Source of the DNA: an uncultured beta proteobacterium | Lineage (GTDB): Bacteria > Pseudomonadota > Gammaproteobacteria > Burkholderiales > Burkholderiaceae_C | DNA: 64,000 nucleotides | Assembly: GCA_903951445.1 (NCBI GenBank) | Contig: CAJBBZ010000285.1 | Location: 1 to 64,000, forward strand | Direction: 5' to 3' | Part shown: positions 21,046-30,074 of the stretch, piece after piece | Layout: each line of letters begins with the position of its first letter | Position numbering within the stretch: the first letter of the stretch is position 1 | Position numbers and translations under genes: made by a program | Notes under the pieces: model-generated | What the model saw: the letters and a program-made list of their open reading frames with translations, nothing else | What the model was told of the DNA's origin: nothing | Databases searched by the model: none

Positions 21046-21936
21046 TTAGGGACTGACAGGACGCTCGGGGGAAAGGCTTTGGGCGGCGCGTTGCTGGCGC
21101 TCAAATTTCCACTCTGCCAGGCTTTTGATGACCAGGGTCACCAGCGCCAATAGCGTGAGCAAGGTAGCCACGGCAAATGCCGCGACCGATTGGTATTCGT
21201 TGTACAAAATCTCAATATGCAAGGGCATGGTGTTGGTTTGCCCGCGTATATGCCCAGACACTACCGACACCGCGCCAAACTCACCCATGGCGCGGGCGTT
21301 GCACAAAATCACGCCATAAATCAAAGCCCAGCGAATGTTGGACAAAGTCACGTGCCAAAAGGTTTGCCAACCCGTTGCGCCCAGCACGATGCTGGCTTGT
21401 TCCTCGTCTATGCCCTGCGACTGCATCAAGGGCAACAACTCGCGCGCCACGAAGGGGAAGGTTACAAAGGTGGTGGCCAGCACCATACCCGGCAGCGCAA
21501 AAATGATTTTGATGTCGTGCGCCATCAGCCAAGGGCCAAACCAACCGTGTGCGCCAAACATCAACACATAGACCAAGCCGGCAACCACTGGCGACACGGA
21601 GAAAGGCAAATCAATCAAAGTGGTGAGCGCGGACTTGCCGGGAAATTCAAACTTGGCAATCGCCCATGCCGCCGACACGCCAAACACCAAATTGCAAGGC
21701 ACAGCCACCACTGCAACCAAGAGCGTCAGGCCAATCGCGCTCATTGCCTCGGGGTCCGCCAAGGCGCTGAGATAGCCGTCCAGACCTTTACGAAAAGCCT
21801 CGACAAACACGGCGGCCAAAGGTAGCAAGAGGAACAAAAATACGAAAGCCAGGGCCAGCGTCAGCAGCGCCCAGCGCACCCACGTGGGCTCGGCACGCGC
21901 CGCGCGCTTGGCCGGGCGACGCACCTGCCCGCTCAC
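21046..21936 (-). CDS. cysW: sulfate ABC transporter permease CysW
   Basis: A 296-residue inner-membrane permease with six predicted helices and the EAA-like loop ([30 protein letters not shown]). The C-terminal [25 protein letters not shown] is the CysW signature. The start is a GTG at 21936 overlapping the cysT stop (GTGA); the longer open frame upstream runs antisense-style through cysT and is not real. Confidence 0.93.
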   Translation of the reverse strand: MSGQVRRPAKRAARAEPTWVRWALLTLALAFVFLFLLLPLAAVFVEAFRKGLDGYLSALADPEAMSAIGLTLLVAVVAVPCNLVFGVSAAWAIAKFEFPGKSALTTLIDLPFSVSPVVAGLVYVLMFGAHGWFGPWLMAHDIKIIFALPGMVLATTFVTFPFVARELLPLMQSQGIDEEQASIVLGATGWQTFWHVTLSNIRWALIYGVILCNARAMGEFGAVSVVSGHIRGQTNTMPLHIEILYNEYQSVAAFAVATLLTLLALVTLVIKSLAEWKFERQQRAAQSLSPERPVSP

Positions 21937-22808
21937 GAAGATGCTCCCAAGCGCTGGCGTTGCCAGGTTTGCAAGGCGTTGATGACAAACAACATCGCAA
22001 AGGAAGCCACCAACAGAACAGAGGCTACGGCGGTGGCGCCAGCGTAGTCGTACTGCTCTAGCTTGCCGATGATGATGAGTGGCGTGATCTCCGACACCAT
22101 GGGCATATTGCCCGCGATAAAAATCACTGAACCATATTCGCCCACACCACGGGCAAAGGCCATGGCAAAACCAGTCAACAGCGCCGGTGCAATGGTCGGA
22201 AAAATCACATGCGCAAAGCTTTGCCACGGCGTAGCGCCTAAGCACATGGCCGCCTCTTCCAACTCTTGTTCGCAATCTTCTAAAACCGGCTGCACGGTAC
22301 GCACTACAAAAGGCAAGCCAATAAAGGTGAGGGCAATCACCACGCCGTTGGGGTTGAAAGCCAGGGCAATGCCATAGGGCTCGAGCAGGCTACCAATCCA
22401 GCCGTTGCTTGCCAGCAATGCGGTCAGTGAAATACCGGCCACCGCCGTAGGTAATGCAAAGGGCAGGTCCACCAAGGCGTCGATCAGCTTTTTCCCGAAA
22501 AACTCGTAACGCACCAGCACCCAGGCGATGACCAAGCCAAATACCGTGTTGATCAGGGCAGCTATTAAGGACGCGCCAAAGGTTAAGCGGTAGGAGGCCA
22601 TGACGCGCGGACTGCTGACTGCGGAAACAAATTGCTGCCAATCCATAGTCAGCGTTTTGGCGAACAAGCCCGACAAAGGGATGAGCACAATAATGCTCAA
22701 GTAAAACAGCGTGAAGGCCAGCGTGAGCTTAAAGCCCGGCAACACGCGCAGGCTTTTGCCGCGGCCAGCGCCGGAGAGTACCGGCCTACCAGCCGCTAAG
22801 GTTTGCAT
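21933..22808 (-). CDS. cysT: sulfate ABC transporter permease CysT (CysU)
   Basis: A 291-residue permease partner of CysW. The N-terminus [29 protein letters not shown] gives the first helix, then [31 protein letters not shown] is the ATPase-coupling loop and [16 protein letters not shown] is characteristic of CysT. Start ATG at 22808, 11 bp after the binding-protein gene. Confidence 0.94.
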   Translation of the reverse strand: MQTLAAGRPVLSGAGRGKSLRVLPGFKLTLAFTLFYLSIIVLIPLSGLFAKTLTMDWQQFVSAVSSPRVMASYRLTFGASLIAALINTVFGLVIAWVLVRYEFFGKKLIDALVDLPFALPTAVAGISLTALLASNGWIGSLLEPYGIALAFNPNGVVIALTFIGLPFVVRTVQPVLEDCEQELEEAAMCLGATPWQSFAHVIFPTIAPALLTGFAMAFARGVGEYGSVIFIAGNMPMVSEITPLIIIGKLEQYDYAGATAVASVLLVASFAMLFVINALQTWQRQRLGASS

Positions 22809-22819
22809 AGGTCGGGGGT

Positions 22820-23821
22820 TTACTTGACGGTGTACAGCCGGTCAAACTGGCCGCCATCATTGAAATGCACTTTTTGCGCCTCGGCCGGGCTGCCGAAATA
22901 GTCTTCTACGGTAAACAGCGCGATAGGCTTAAAAGTAGTGGCGTATTTTTTTAGGATGGCGGGGTTGCTGGGGCGGATTGCGTGTTGCGCTGCGATTTCC
23001 TGCCCCTCGTCGGAATACAAGAAATTCAAATAGGCTTTGGCAGCGTCTTGCGTACCTTTCTTCGCTACCGTGCGCTCCACCACAGCGACCGGGTTTTCGG
23101 CGACGATAGAAGCGCTGGGGTGTATCGCATCGACCTTGCCCGCACCGAACTCGCGGTCCACCGATACCACTTCTGATTCAAAGGTGATCAGCACGTCGCC
23201 CAGGTTGCGCTGCAAAAAGATGGTGGTCGCATCGCGCCCTCCTTTGGCCAGCACAGGCACGTTTTTATAAAGCTTGGCCACAAATTCAGCCGCTTGGGCA
23301 TCCGTGCCGCCGCGCTTGCGCACCTGGCCCCAGGCCGCAAGATAGGCCATGCGCCCATTGCCACCGGTTTTAGGGTTGACAACGACCACCTGAATGCCCG
23401 GGCGAATCAAGTCGTCCCAGTCTTTAATGCCTTTAGGGTTTTTCTCGCGCACCAAAAAAAGCATGGTCGAGCTGGTGGGCGCTGCGTTATGGGCAAAGCG
23501 CCGGGTCCAATCTTTGGCCACCACACCATTGGTCGCTAAAAATTCAATATCGGTAGACGTATTCATCGTCACCACATCGGCTTCGAGTCCGTCGTTTACC
23601 GCCCGCGCCTGTGCGCTAGAACCGCCATGGGCCTGGTCGACGCGAATATCTTTGCCAGTACTTTTTTTGTACTGGGCTACAAAGGCGGTGTTGATATCTT
23701 TATAAAACTCGCGTGCTACGTCGTAAGAGGCATTGAGCAAAACGGTTTGCGCGATGCTTGCCGGGCTAAGCAAAGCCGCGAGAAATAGAGCGAGGAAACT
23801 GCGAAAGTTAAAATGCGTCAT
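22820..23821 (-). CDS. sbp: periplasmic sulfate-binding protein
   Basis: 333 residues with a Sec signal peptide (MTHFNFRSFLALFLAALLSPASIAQ). It has sulfate-binding protein motifs LLNASYDVAREFYKDINTAF, DQAHGGSSAQARAV and VVVNPKTGGNGRMAYLAAWG. It delivers sulfate (or thiosulfate) to CysTWA. The start at 23821 is chosen because the signal peptide begins there. It follows cysN after 52 bp within one minus-strand gene run. Confidence 0.95.
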   Translation of the reverse strand: MTHFNFRSFLALFLAALLSPASIAQTVLLNASYDVAREFYKDINTAFVAQYKKSTGKDIRVDQAHGGSSAQARAVNDGLEADVVTMNTSTDIEFLATNGVVAKDWTRRFAHNAAPTSSTMLFLVREKNPKGIKDWDDLIRPGIQVVVVNPKTGGNGRMAYLAAWGQVRKRGGTDAQAAEFVAKLYKNVPVLAKGGRDATTIFLQRNLGDVLITFESEVVSVDREFGAGKVDAIHPSASIVAENPVAVVERTVAKKGTQDAAKAYLNFLYSDEGQEIAAQHAIRPSNPAILKKYATTFKPIALFTVEDYFGSPAEAQKVHFNDGGQFDRLYTVK

Positions 23822-23873
23822 AGTTTTTGGAAAAGAATAGAGTAGTACAGGCCGATTAAAAAATAGGATGCGC

Positions 23874-25166
23874 TTACTGCACCAGGGCCGCACCCGCGGT
23901 GGCATGGCTGCTCGCATCCACCAGAATCAAGGCGCCCAATGTCCGCGATTGTTCAAAGGGCAATGTCAGCAAAGGCTCCTGCAATTGCAAGCGGATGCTG
24001 CCTATTTCGTTCTCCGCCAGACTATCGGCCGGCTCTTGTTCTAGCGTGTGGATATTGCGGCGATGCACGATGTGCGCTACTTTGGCCTTGACCCAGCGGT
24101 GGCCATGCAGCGCCCAGTAAGTGCGTCCGGGCACTAGCGGCTCCTCATCCATCCAGGCCAACGTCGCTTGCAATTGCTTGGTGTCATTGGCGGCTAAGGC
24201 CTCTTCCGCCACGCTGTCGCCACGGGACAAATCCACTTCTCTGTCCAAAATAATGCCTGCGCTGGCACCCGCAGTGACGGTACCCGGATTGCGCGCCGCA
24301 TCCAGCACTGCGCTAACACGCGCACTTTGCCCGCCGGGGAAAAGGCGCACTTGCAGTCCTACGCGCAGTTGCCCGGAGCCTACACGCCCCCAAAATATGC
24401 GGCGTCCTTGTTCGGTAATGCCACTGTCATGCTGTTTTTCCACCCATTGCACTGCAAAGCTCAAAGGCAAGTGCGCATCCGTGGGCGTGGCAGGTAAGCC
24501 CTCTAGCAGCTCTAGTAAACCCGGCCCCTGGTAATGCGGCCAGGCTACGCAATCGGGCGCGCCCGATTGCACAATGCCCCAGCCTTTGAGCGCCGACACT
24601 GGCACCATCGCTGCAATCGTGATGCCCGCTTGCGCCGCAAAACTGCGCAGGGCCTGGCTGATGTTGTCAAAGGCGCGCGCAGGGTCGGCCACCGCATCGA
24701 GTTTATTCACCGCAAAAACAATGCTCGGCACACGCAACAGTTGCACCAACAGTGCGTGGCGCCGGGTTTGCGGCAATAGCGTCAGTTGCGGGTTCTCCCA
24801 ATCGAGTTTGAGTGCATCGACCAAAAGCACCGCCGCATCCGCCGTGGACGCAGCCGTCACCATATTACGGGTGTATTGCTCATGGCCGGGCGTGTCGCCA
24901 ATGATGAACTTGCGCTGCGGTGTTTGAAAGTAGCGATAAGCCACATCAATGGTGATGCCTTGCTCGCGCTCGGCGCTCAAGTCATCGGTGAGCAATGCTA
25001 AATCGGTCTCGCCCGCGCGCTGCACGCCAGCTAACTGGTCTTGCAGTACCGATTTGCTGTCTACCAGCAGGCGGCCTATCAGGGTGCTCTTACCGTCGTC
25101 CACCGAGCCGCAGGTAATAAAACGTAAGGGCGCCAGGCCCAGGCGTGTGTGATCTGTCAATTGCAT
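23874..25166 (-). CDS. cysN: sulfate adenylyltransferase subunit 1 (GTPase)
   Basis: 430 residues. GTPase motifs: GSVDDGKST (G1), DTPGH (G3) and NKLD (G4), with an EF-Tu-like C-terminus. With CysD it makes APS from sulfate and ATP, driven by GTP hydrolysis. No APS-kinase (CysC) fusion is present. The ATG at 25166 overlaps the cysD stop by one base (TGATG); a TTG one codon upstream is an alternative. Confidence 0.96.
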   Translation of the reverse strand: MQLTDHTRLGLAPLRFITCGSVDDGKSTLIGRLLVDSKSVLQDQLAGVQRAGETDLALLTDDLSAEREQGITIDVAYRYFQTPQRKFIIGDTPGHEQYTRNMVTAASTADAAVLLVDALKLDWENPQLTLLPQTRRHALLVQLLRVPSIVFAVNKLDAVADPARAFDNISQALRSFAAQAGITIAAMVPVSALKGWGIVQSGAPDCVAWPHYQGPGLLELLEGLPATPTDAHLPLSFAVQWVEKQHDSGITEQGRRIFWGRVGSGQLRVGLQVRLFPGGQSARVSAVLDAARNPGTVTAGASAGIILDREVDLSRGDSVAEEALAANDTKQLQATLAWMDEEPLVPGRTYWALHGHRWVKAKVAHIVHRRNIHTLEQEPADSLAENEIGSIRLQLQEPLLTLPFEQSRTLGALILVDASSHATAGAALVQ

Positions 25167-26116
25167 CAAAAGTACCCTTCTTTCTTGCGCCGCTCCATGG
25201 AAGCGTCCGACGTTTTGTCGTCCATGCGCGTGGCGCCGCGTTCGCTGATATCGCTAGCGATGGTCTCTTCAATGACCTGCTCTGCATTGGCCGCCGTGCT
25301 GGCCACCGGGCAGGTGCAAGTAATGTCGCCAACGGTGCGAAAACGCACGGTGCGGGTTTGCACAGTCTCGTTTGCAGCCGGCGGGGTTAAATCGGTCACC
25401 GGCACCAGCAAGCCCCTGCGCTCTACCACCTGGCGTTGATGGGCGTAGTAAATCGAGGGCAGCGTAATCTGTTCGCGGCTGATGTACTGCCACACGTCCA
25501 GCTCAGTCCAGTTGGAGATCGGGAACACGCGAAAGTGCTCGCCCTTGCGCAAGCGGGTATTGAACAAATTCCACAGCTCAGGCCGCTGCGACTTGGGCTG
25601 CCATTGGCCAAAAGCGTCGCGGTGGCTGAAGATGCGCTCTTTGGCACGCGCCTTTTCCTCGTCGCGTCGCGCACCGCCGATCAAGGCGTCAAAGCCAAAT
25701 TCTTCAATCGCTTCGAGCAAGGTCACCGACTGGTGCGCATTGCGACTTTCGCCCGCATGCGCCAAGCGCACGGTGCCACGCCGCATCGAATCTTCCACCG
25801 AGCGCACGATCAGCTGCGCGCCCAACTCCTCTGCGCGGTGGTCGCGAAACTGGGTGACTTCGGGAAAATTGTGCCCCGTATCAATCATCAGCAAGGGGTA
25901 GGGTAGCCGCCCTTTGCCACTGCCCGCATCCTTGCCACCAAAGGCTTTTTCAGCGCACTTGAGCAATACCAAAGAGTCTTTACCGCCGGAAAACAAAAGA
26001 GTCGGGCGCTCAAAGCTAGCCGCCACTTCGCGCAAGATGAAGATGGTTTCCTCTTCCAATGCATCGAGTTGCGCATTGCTGAGAGACTGCAATTCCTGTT
26101 GGCTGATAGCATTCAT
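25166..26116 (-). CDS. cysD: sulfate adenylyltransferase subunit 2
   Basis: A 316-residue PP-loop ATP pyrophosphatase family enzyme: SGGKDSLVLL is the PP-loop, with LLMIDTGHNFPEVTQFRD and GGARRDEEKARAKERIFS. It is the catalytic adenylyltransferase of the CysDN pair. The start at 26116 overlaps the cysH stop (ATGA), showing tight coupling of cysH, cysD and cysN. Confidence 0.97.
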   Translation of the reverse strand: MNAISQQELQSLSNAQLDALEEETIFILREVAASFERPTLLFSGGKDSLVLLKCAEKAFGGKDAGSGKGRLPYPLLMIDTGHNFPEVTQFRDHRAEELGAQLIVRSVEDSMRRGTVRLAHAGESRNAHQSVTLLEAIEEFGFDALIGGARRDEEKARAKERIFSHRDAFGQWQPKSQRPELWNLFNTRLRKGEHFRVFPISNWTELDVWQYISREQITLPSIYYAHQRQVVERRGLLVPVTDLTPPAANETVQTRTVRFRTVGDITCTCPVASTAANAEQVIEETIASDISERGATRMDDKTSDASMERRKKEGYF

Positions 26117-26871
26117 GTGCTGGACTCCTTGACGTGTAAACCGCACTCTTTGGCGTTTTCAGATTCCCACCACCAGCGCCCGGCGCGAAAGTCTTCACCG
26201 TCGCTGATTGCGCGTGTGCAGGGGGCGCAGCCGATGCTGGGCATAAAGTCGTCATGCAAGGGGTTGTAGTCCAGGCCATGCAATTGGATGTAGTGCCATA
26301 CATCGCCCCACGTCCAATCGGCCAAGGGGTTGCACTTGACTAAGCCGCCTTGCGCCACTTCGCTGGTGTCGAGCAGCAGCACCTGTGCGCGCGCTTCGGA
26401 TTGCTCTTGGCGCAGTCCGGTCACCCAGGCTTTTTGCCCTTGCAAGGCTTTGCGCAGCGGCTCCATCTTGCGGATGCGGCAGCAGGTTTTGCGCAGCGAC
26501 AGGCTGCGGTACATCGCTTCTTCACCATTGGCACGTACAAAACCCAGGACGGCATCGGTATCGGGGCGAATCACCTGAATGGGTACCACCGCCCGCGCCC
26601 GCACACGTTCCAACAGTTGCAGGGTCTCTTGGTGCAAGGCGCCGGTTTCCAAAACAAAGGCCGGAATGTTCAAACCAAGGCTACGGATTAAGTCACTGAT
26701 CACTACATCTTCGGCGCCCAGGCTAGAGGCTTGGGTGAGGGGTTGGTAGTGCGCGGCTGCGTCACGCAAGGCTTGCTCCGTCGCCGTCAATTTTTCATTA
26801 AACCGATCGCTTGCATGGGCATAGCGCTGGGGCGCAGTGCTGCGCTGGGTGATTGAGATTTCGCTAAGCAT
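26113..26871 (-). CDS. cysH: adenylyl-sulfate (APS) reductase, CysH family, [4Fe-4S] type
   Basis: 252 residues of the CysH family, reducing activated sulfate to sulfite with thioredoxin. Besides the catalytic ECGLH (near the C-terminus, KECGLHVKE) it has the paired cysteines TCCRIRK and GCAPC, the four ligands of the [4Fe-4S] cluster found in APS-preferring enzymes. This fits the absence of an APS kinase gene nearby. The ATG at 26871 was preferred over a TTG nine bases upstream. It is the first gene of the cysHDN-sbp-TWA run. Confidence 0.93.
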   Translation of the reverse strand: MLSEISITQRSTAPQRYAHASDRFNEKLTATEQALRDAAAHYQPLTQASSLGAEDVVISDLIRSLGLNIPAFVLETGALHQETLQLLERVRARAVVPIQVIRPDTDAVLGFVRANGEEAMYRSLSLRKTCCRIRKMEPLRKALQGQKAWVTGLRQEQSEARAQVLLLDTSEVAQGGLVKCNPLADWTWGDVWHYIQLHGLDYNPLHDDFMPSIGCAPCTRAISDGEDFRAGRWWWESENAKECGLHVKESST

Positions 26872-27137
26872 GGTGGGCAATCGACGCGCTGAGTGAGGTT
26901 GTTACAGGCGCGAATTCTGTGTGTTCTGCCATCGATTGCAAACGATTGAATTCTTATTTTTATATGTAGCATAAGCTTAGTCGCTGATACATCTATAAGC
27001 CTCCATGGGCCACGGCTACTCCGTTGCTTCACGACAGTTAGGCAGCATTGGTAAGGGCTGCCTAAGTCCGTTACGGAAGTATTTGTACGATCTCCTGCAT
27101 CCTCCCAAGTTGGGTGCTAGAAATTTACAAATCGTAT
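26872..27137 (-). promoter_or_regulatory. cysH promoter region with CysB-like dyad and other inverted repeats
   Basis: A 266-bp gap between the aldo/keto reductase end and cysH. CTTAT (26953-26957) and ATAAG (26971-26975) in an AT-rich block resemble the TTAT/ATAA half-sites bound by CysB-type LysR activators. Further upstream lie a perfect 9-bp inverted repeat, TTAGGCAGC/GCTGCCTAA (27038-27065), and the palindrome TCCGTtACGGA (27067-27077). Their roles are unknown; they may belong to the end of the reductase transcript or to cys control. Confidence 0.4.
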
Positions 27138-28148
27138 CTAGGTAGCAGGAATCTCTTCCGTATCCACCTCACTGCGCGCTTGCACCGGGTAGCGATTACC
27201 CTGCACCGTCTGGCTGTTGATCAAGGCTTCGCAAGCGGCCAGGGTTTCGGGTGTTAACACCTTCTCTACCGCAGCTGCGTTCTCTAGTGCATGTTCCACG
27301 CTGGTGGTCCCAGGGATGGGCAATATATGGGGCGCCTTGTGCAGCAGCCAGGCGATAGCCAATTGCGCCGGGGTGCATCCAGCCTCTTGCGCTACCTTTG
27401 TAAACGGCGCCAGCAACTTGCAATTGGTGGCATAGGTTTCGGGCGCAAAACGCGGCATGTTTTTGCGAAAGTCGGTGACGTCAAACGTCGCGATGTCCGG
27501 CGGCGCACTGGTCAGAAAACCACGCCCTACCGGACTGAAGGCTACCAAGGCCACGCCCAGCTCGGCGCAGGCTTGCAGCACCGCGATCTCGGGGTTGCGC
27601 GTCCACAGCGAATATTCCGATTGCACCGCGCTGATAGGAAACTCGGCATGCGCTTTGCGCAGCGTCACGGCAGATACCTCGGACAAGCCCACGGCGCGTA
27701 TTTTTCCGGCTTTCACCAGATCACCCAGCGCGCCCACGCTTTCCTCAATAGGCACCGACTTATCCCAGCGGTGTAGGTAATACAGGTCTATCACATCGGT
27801 GTTCAGGCGCTTGAGCGAGTCTTCGCAGTTTTGGCGCAGCGTGGCCGGGCGGCCATCGATGGCGCGCACTTTTTTGCCGTCCGGCCCGATGACGGCATGG
27901 ATGCCGCATTTGCTGGCCAGCGTAAAACGTTTGCGGTGCGGCATCAGGTACTTGCTCAGCAACAACTCGGACTGGCCAAAGCCGTACAAGGTGGCGGTAT
28001 CAAAGTGGGTGATGCCCGCATCTAGCGAGGCCAGCAGCACGCGCTCGGTCTGCGCTTCGGACACCGGCGAGCCATAGGCGTGGCAAAAATTCATACAGCC
28101 CAGGCCAATGGCGCTGACGGTGAAAGGGCCTAGTGCGCGTTGTTGCAT
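27138..28148 (-). CDS. aldo/keto reductase
   Basis: A 336-residue NADPH-dependent (beta/alpha)8 reductase of the YhdN/AKR11-13 type. The catalytic tetrad residues appear as the Asp in HFDTATLYG, the Tyr in LYGFGQSE, the Lys in LASKCGIH and the His in DLYYLHRWD. The C-terminal VAFSPVGRGFLT and IPGTTSVEHALENAAA are typical. The physiological substrate is unknown. The start at 28148 fits the family N-terminus (RALGPFTVSAIGLGCMNF). It lies 56 bp downstream of pyrE on the same strand. Confidence 0.92.
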   Translation of the reverse strand: MQQRALGPFTVSAIGLGCMNFCHAYGSPVSEAQTERVLLASLDAGITHFDTATLYGFGQSELLLSKYLMPHRKRFTLASKCGIHAVIGPDGKKVRAIDGRPATLRQNCEDSLKRLNTDVIDLYYLHRWDKSVPIEESVGALGDLVKAGKIRAVGLSEVSAVTLRKAHAEFPISAVQSEYSLWTRNPEIAVLQACAELGVALVAFSPVGRGFLTSAPPDIATFDVTDFRKNMPRFAPETYATNCKLLAPFTKVAQEAGCTPAQLAIAWLLHKAPHILPIPGTTSVEHALENAAAVEKVLTPETLAACEALINSQTVQGNRYPVQARSEVDTEEIPAT

Positions 28149-28204
28149 GATGAAAGACTCCGGTGTAAACAGTGACCGACTAGGCGCATTAAGCCCACAA
28201 ACCT

Positions 28205-28927
28205 TCAAGCCACGCCGTAGCGCGCGCGATAGGCCTGCACGCGCTGGCGGTGTTCGCCCATGGCGTCGCCGCTTTGGGTTTGCAAATAGGCTAGCAAGTC
28301 ATCCAAATTGGCAATCGCACACACTTGCAGGCCCAGGTTGTGGCGCACATATTGCACTGCGCTGTAGGGCACATCCTGGGTACTGCCGTCGGCCTGCTTT
28401 TCGGTAGCCATTTCCTGGCGGTCCAGGGCAATTGCCACCGCATGCGGCGTGGCACCGACAGCTTGTATCAGGGCAATCGATTCGCGCGCAGCGGTGCCTG
28501 CGCTCATCACGTCATCGACGATCAGCACCCGGCCTTGCAAGGGCGCGCCGACCAGGGTGCCGCCTTCGCCATGGTCTTTGGCCTCTTTGCGGTTGTAGGC
28601 AAAAGGCACATTGCGGCCCAGCCGCGCCAGCTCGACGGCCACCGCCGCACCCAACGGAATGCCTTTGTACGCGGGGCCGAACAACATATCAAACTGCACG
28701 CCGCTAGCTAGCAAAGCCTGGGCATAAAACTGCGCCAGCCGGCCCAGCTTGGCGCCGTCGTCAAACAAACCGGCATTAAAAAAGTAAGGGCTTAATCGCC
28801 CGGCCTTGGTTTTGAATTCGCCAAAACGCAATACGCCCGATGCGATGGCAAATTGCACAAATTCCTGCGCCAATGCGCTGTTTTCGGTGGGCGGGGGGGC
28901 GGCGGCGCTGGTGCTGGAAGTGGTCAT
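28205..28927 (-). CDS. pyrE: orotate phosphoribosyltransferase
   Basis: 240 residues. It transfers orotate to PRPP, giving OMP, in de novo pyrimidine synthesis. The PRPP-binding loop is VLIVDDVMSAGTA; the core blocks LSPYFFNAGLF, GPAYKGIPLG and FAYNRKEAKDHGEGG are all present. The start at 28927 is the most plausible; a Ser/Ala/Pro-rich 15-residue N-tail precedes the domain. Divergent from choX with 186 bp between. Confidence 0.96.
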   Translation of the reverse strand: MTTSSTSAAAPPPTENSALAQEFVQFAIASGVLRFGEFKTKAGRLSPYFFNAGLFDDGAKLGRLAQFYAQALLASGVQFDMLFGPAYKGIPLGAAVAVELARLGRNVPFAYNRKEAKDHGEGGTLVGAPLQGRVLIVDDVMSAGTAARESIALIQAVGATPHAVAIALDRQEMATEKQADGSTQDVPYSAVQYVRHNLGLQVCAIANLDDLLAYLQTQSGDAMGEHRQRVQAYRARYGVA

Positions 28928-29053
28928 GCGGTGGCTTGATAGGGGGCTTTCCCCATTGTATGGAGCGGCAGCCATTGGCACGGCGGCGGCAAATTTGCGG
29001 CTTTTCGGGTTTTTTGGTGTGCAGTCGGTGTACCATGAAATTTCTTGCTTGCG

Positions 29054-29084
29054 CATGCCTGCGTCACTGTGGCACGCGGGCATG
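29054..29084. promoter_or_regulatory. 31-bp inverted repeat upstream of choX (possible operator)
   Basis: CATGCCTGCGT (29054-29064) and ACGCGGGCATG (29074-29084) are inverted copies with one T/G mismatch around a 9-bp spacer. The end is 30 bp before the choX GTG and about 20 bp before its ribosome binding site. Position suits a repressor site for the transporter genes. The regulator is not encoded nearby. Confidence 0.45.
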
Positions 29085-29113
29085 GACTACAACCATTTTC
29101 CAAGGAGACCCGC

Positions 29114-30070
29114 GTGTCACATACTTCCCCGTTTACCCGTCCCTTCACCCTGGCCGCAGCTGCACTGGCCGCGTCTTTCTCGCTGCTCGGGCAGGCCCAG
29201 GCGGCTGAGCCTGCGTCCTGCCAAGCAGTGCGCTTTGCCGATGTAGGCTGGACCGACATCACCGCCACCACTGCTGTGATGTCCGAAATTCTCAAGGGCA
29301 TCGGCTACAAGCCTACCGCGCAAGTGCTGTCGGTGCCGGTGACCTACAGCAGCATGAAATCGAAAAAGATCGACGTGTTTTTGGGCAACTGGATGCCGTC
29401 CATGGAAGGCGACATCAAACCCTACGCGGCGGACGGCTCAGTGGAAACCATTGGTGCCAACCTGGAAGGCGCGAAGTACACCCTGGCGGTGCCTGACTAT
29501 GTGGCCGAAGGCGGCGTCAAAACCTTTGCCGACCTGGCCAAGAACGCTGATAAGTTCAGCAAAAAGATTTATGGCATTGAGCCGGGCAATGACGGCAACC
29601 GCCTGATTTTGGACATGATCAAGAAAAACGCCTTCGGCCTGGGCGGCTTCAAGATCGTCGAGTCCAGCGAAGCGGGCATGGTCTCGCAAGTGGTGCGCGC
29701 CGTGCCCAAGAAAGAATGGATTGTGTTTTTGGGCTGGGCACCGCACCCCATGAACAGCAAAATCAAAATGACTTACCTAGCCGGTGGTGACGACTTTTTC
29801 GGCCCCAACTTCGGCGGTGCCACCGTCTATACCAACACGCGCAAAGGCTATTCCACCGAATGCGCCAACGTGGGCAAACTGCTGAAAAACACCAAGTTCA
29901 GCCTGGAGGCAGAAAACGAAATCATGTCCTCGATCCTGGACAAAAAAATGAAACCCGAAGCTGCAGCCCAGGCCTGGCTCAAGGGTAATGCCTCCACCTG
30001 GGGCAACTGGCTGGCCGGCGTCAAAACCTTTGACGGCAAGGACGTGACCCCCGCAATGATCAGCAAGTAA
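29114..30070 (+). CDS. choX: choline/betaine ABC transporter substrate-binding protein
   Basis: 318 residues. A Sec signal peptide (about 1-32, ending SLLGQAQAAE) precedes an OpuAC-type domain with CQAVRFADVGWTDITATTAVM, the choline-binding protein pattern, then GNWMPSMEGD and IVFLGWAPHPMNSKI with aromatic residues that cage quaternary amines. The start is a GTG at 29114 with AAGGAG at 29102-29107, preferred to an upstream in-frame codon that lacks a ribosome site. The choW start follows after 4 bp. Confidence 0.92.
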   Translation: MSHTSPFTRPFTLAAAALAASFSLLGQAQAAEPASCQAVRFADVGWTDITATTAVMSEILKGIGYKPTAQVLSVPVTYSSMKSKKIDVFLGNWMPSMEGDIKPYAADGSVETIGANLEGAKYTLAVPDYVAEGGVKTFADLAKNADKFSKKIYGIEPGNDGNRLILDMIKKNAFGLGGFKIVESSEAGMVSQVVRAVPKKEWIVFLGWAPHPMNSKIKMTYLAGGDDFFGPNFGGATVYTNTRKGYSTECANVGKLLKNTKFSLEAENEIMSSILDKKMKPEAAAQAWLKGNASTWGNWLAGVKTFDGKDVTPAMISK

Positions 30071-30074
30071 AACC

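Noticed and set aside
21937-22275. N-terminal extension of cysW
   Set aside because: Overlaps cysT in another frame; the GTG at 21936 coupled to the cysT stop is the sensible start.
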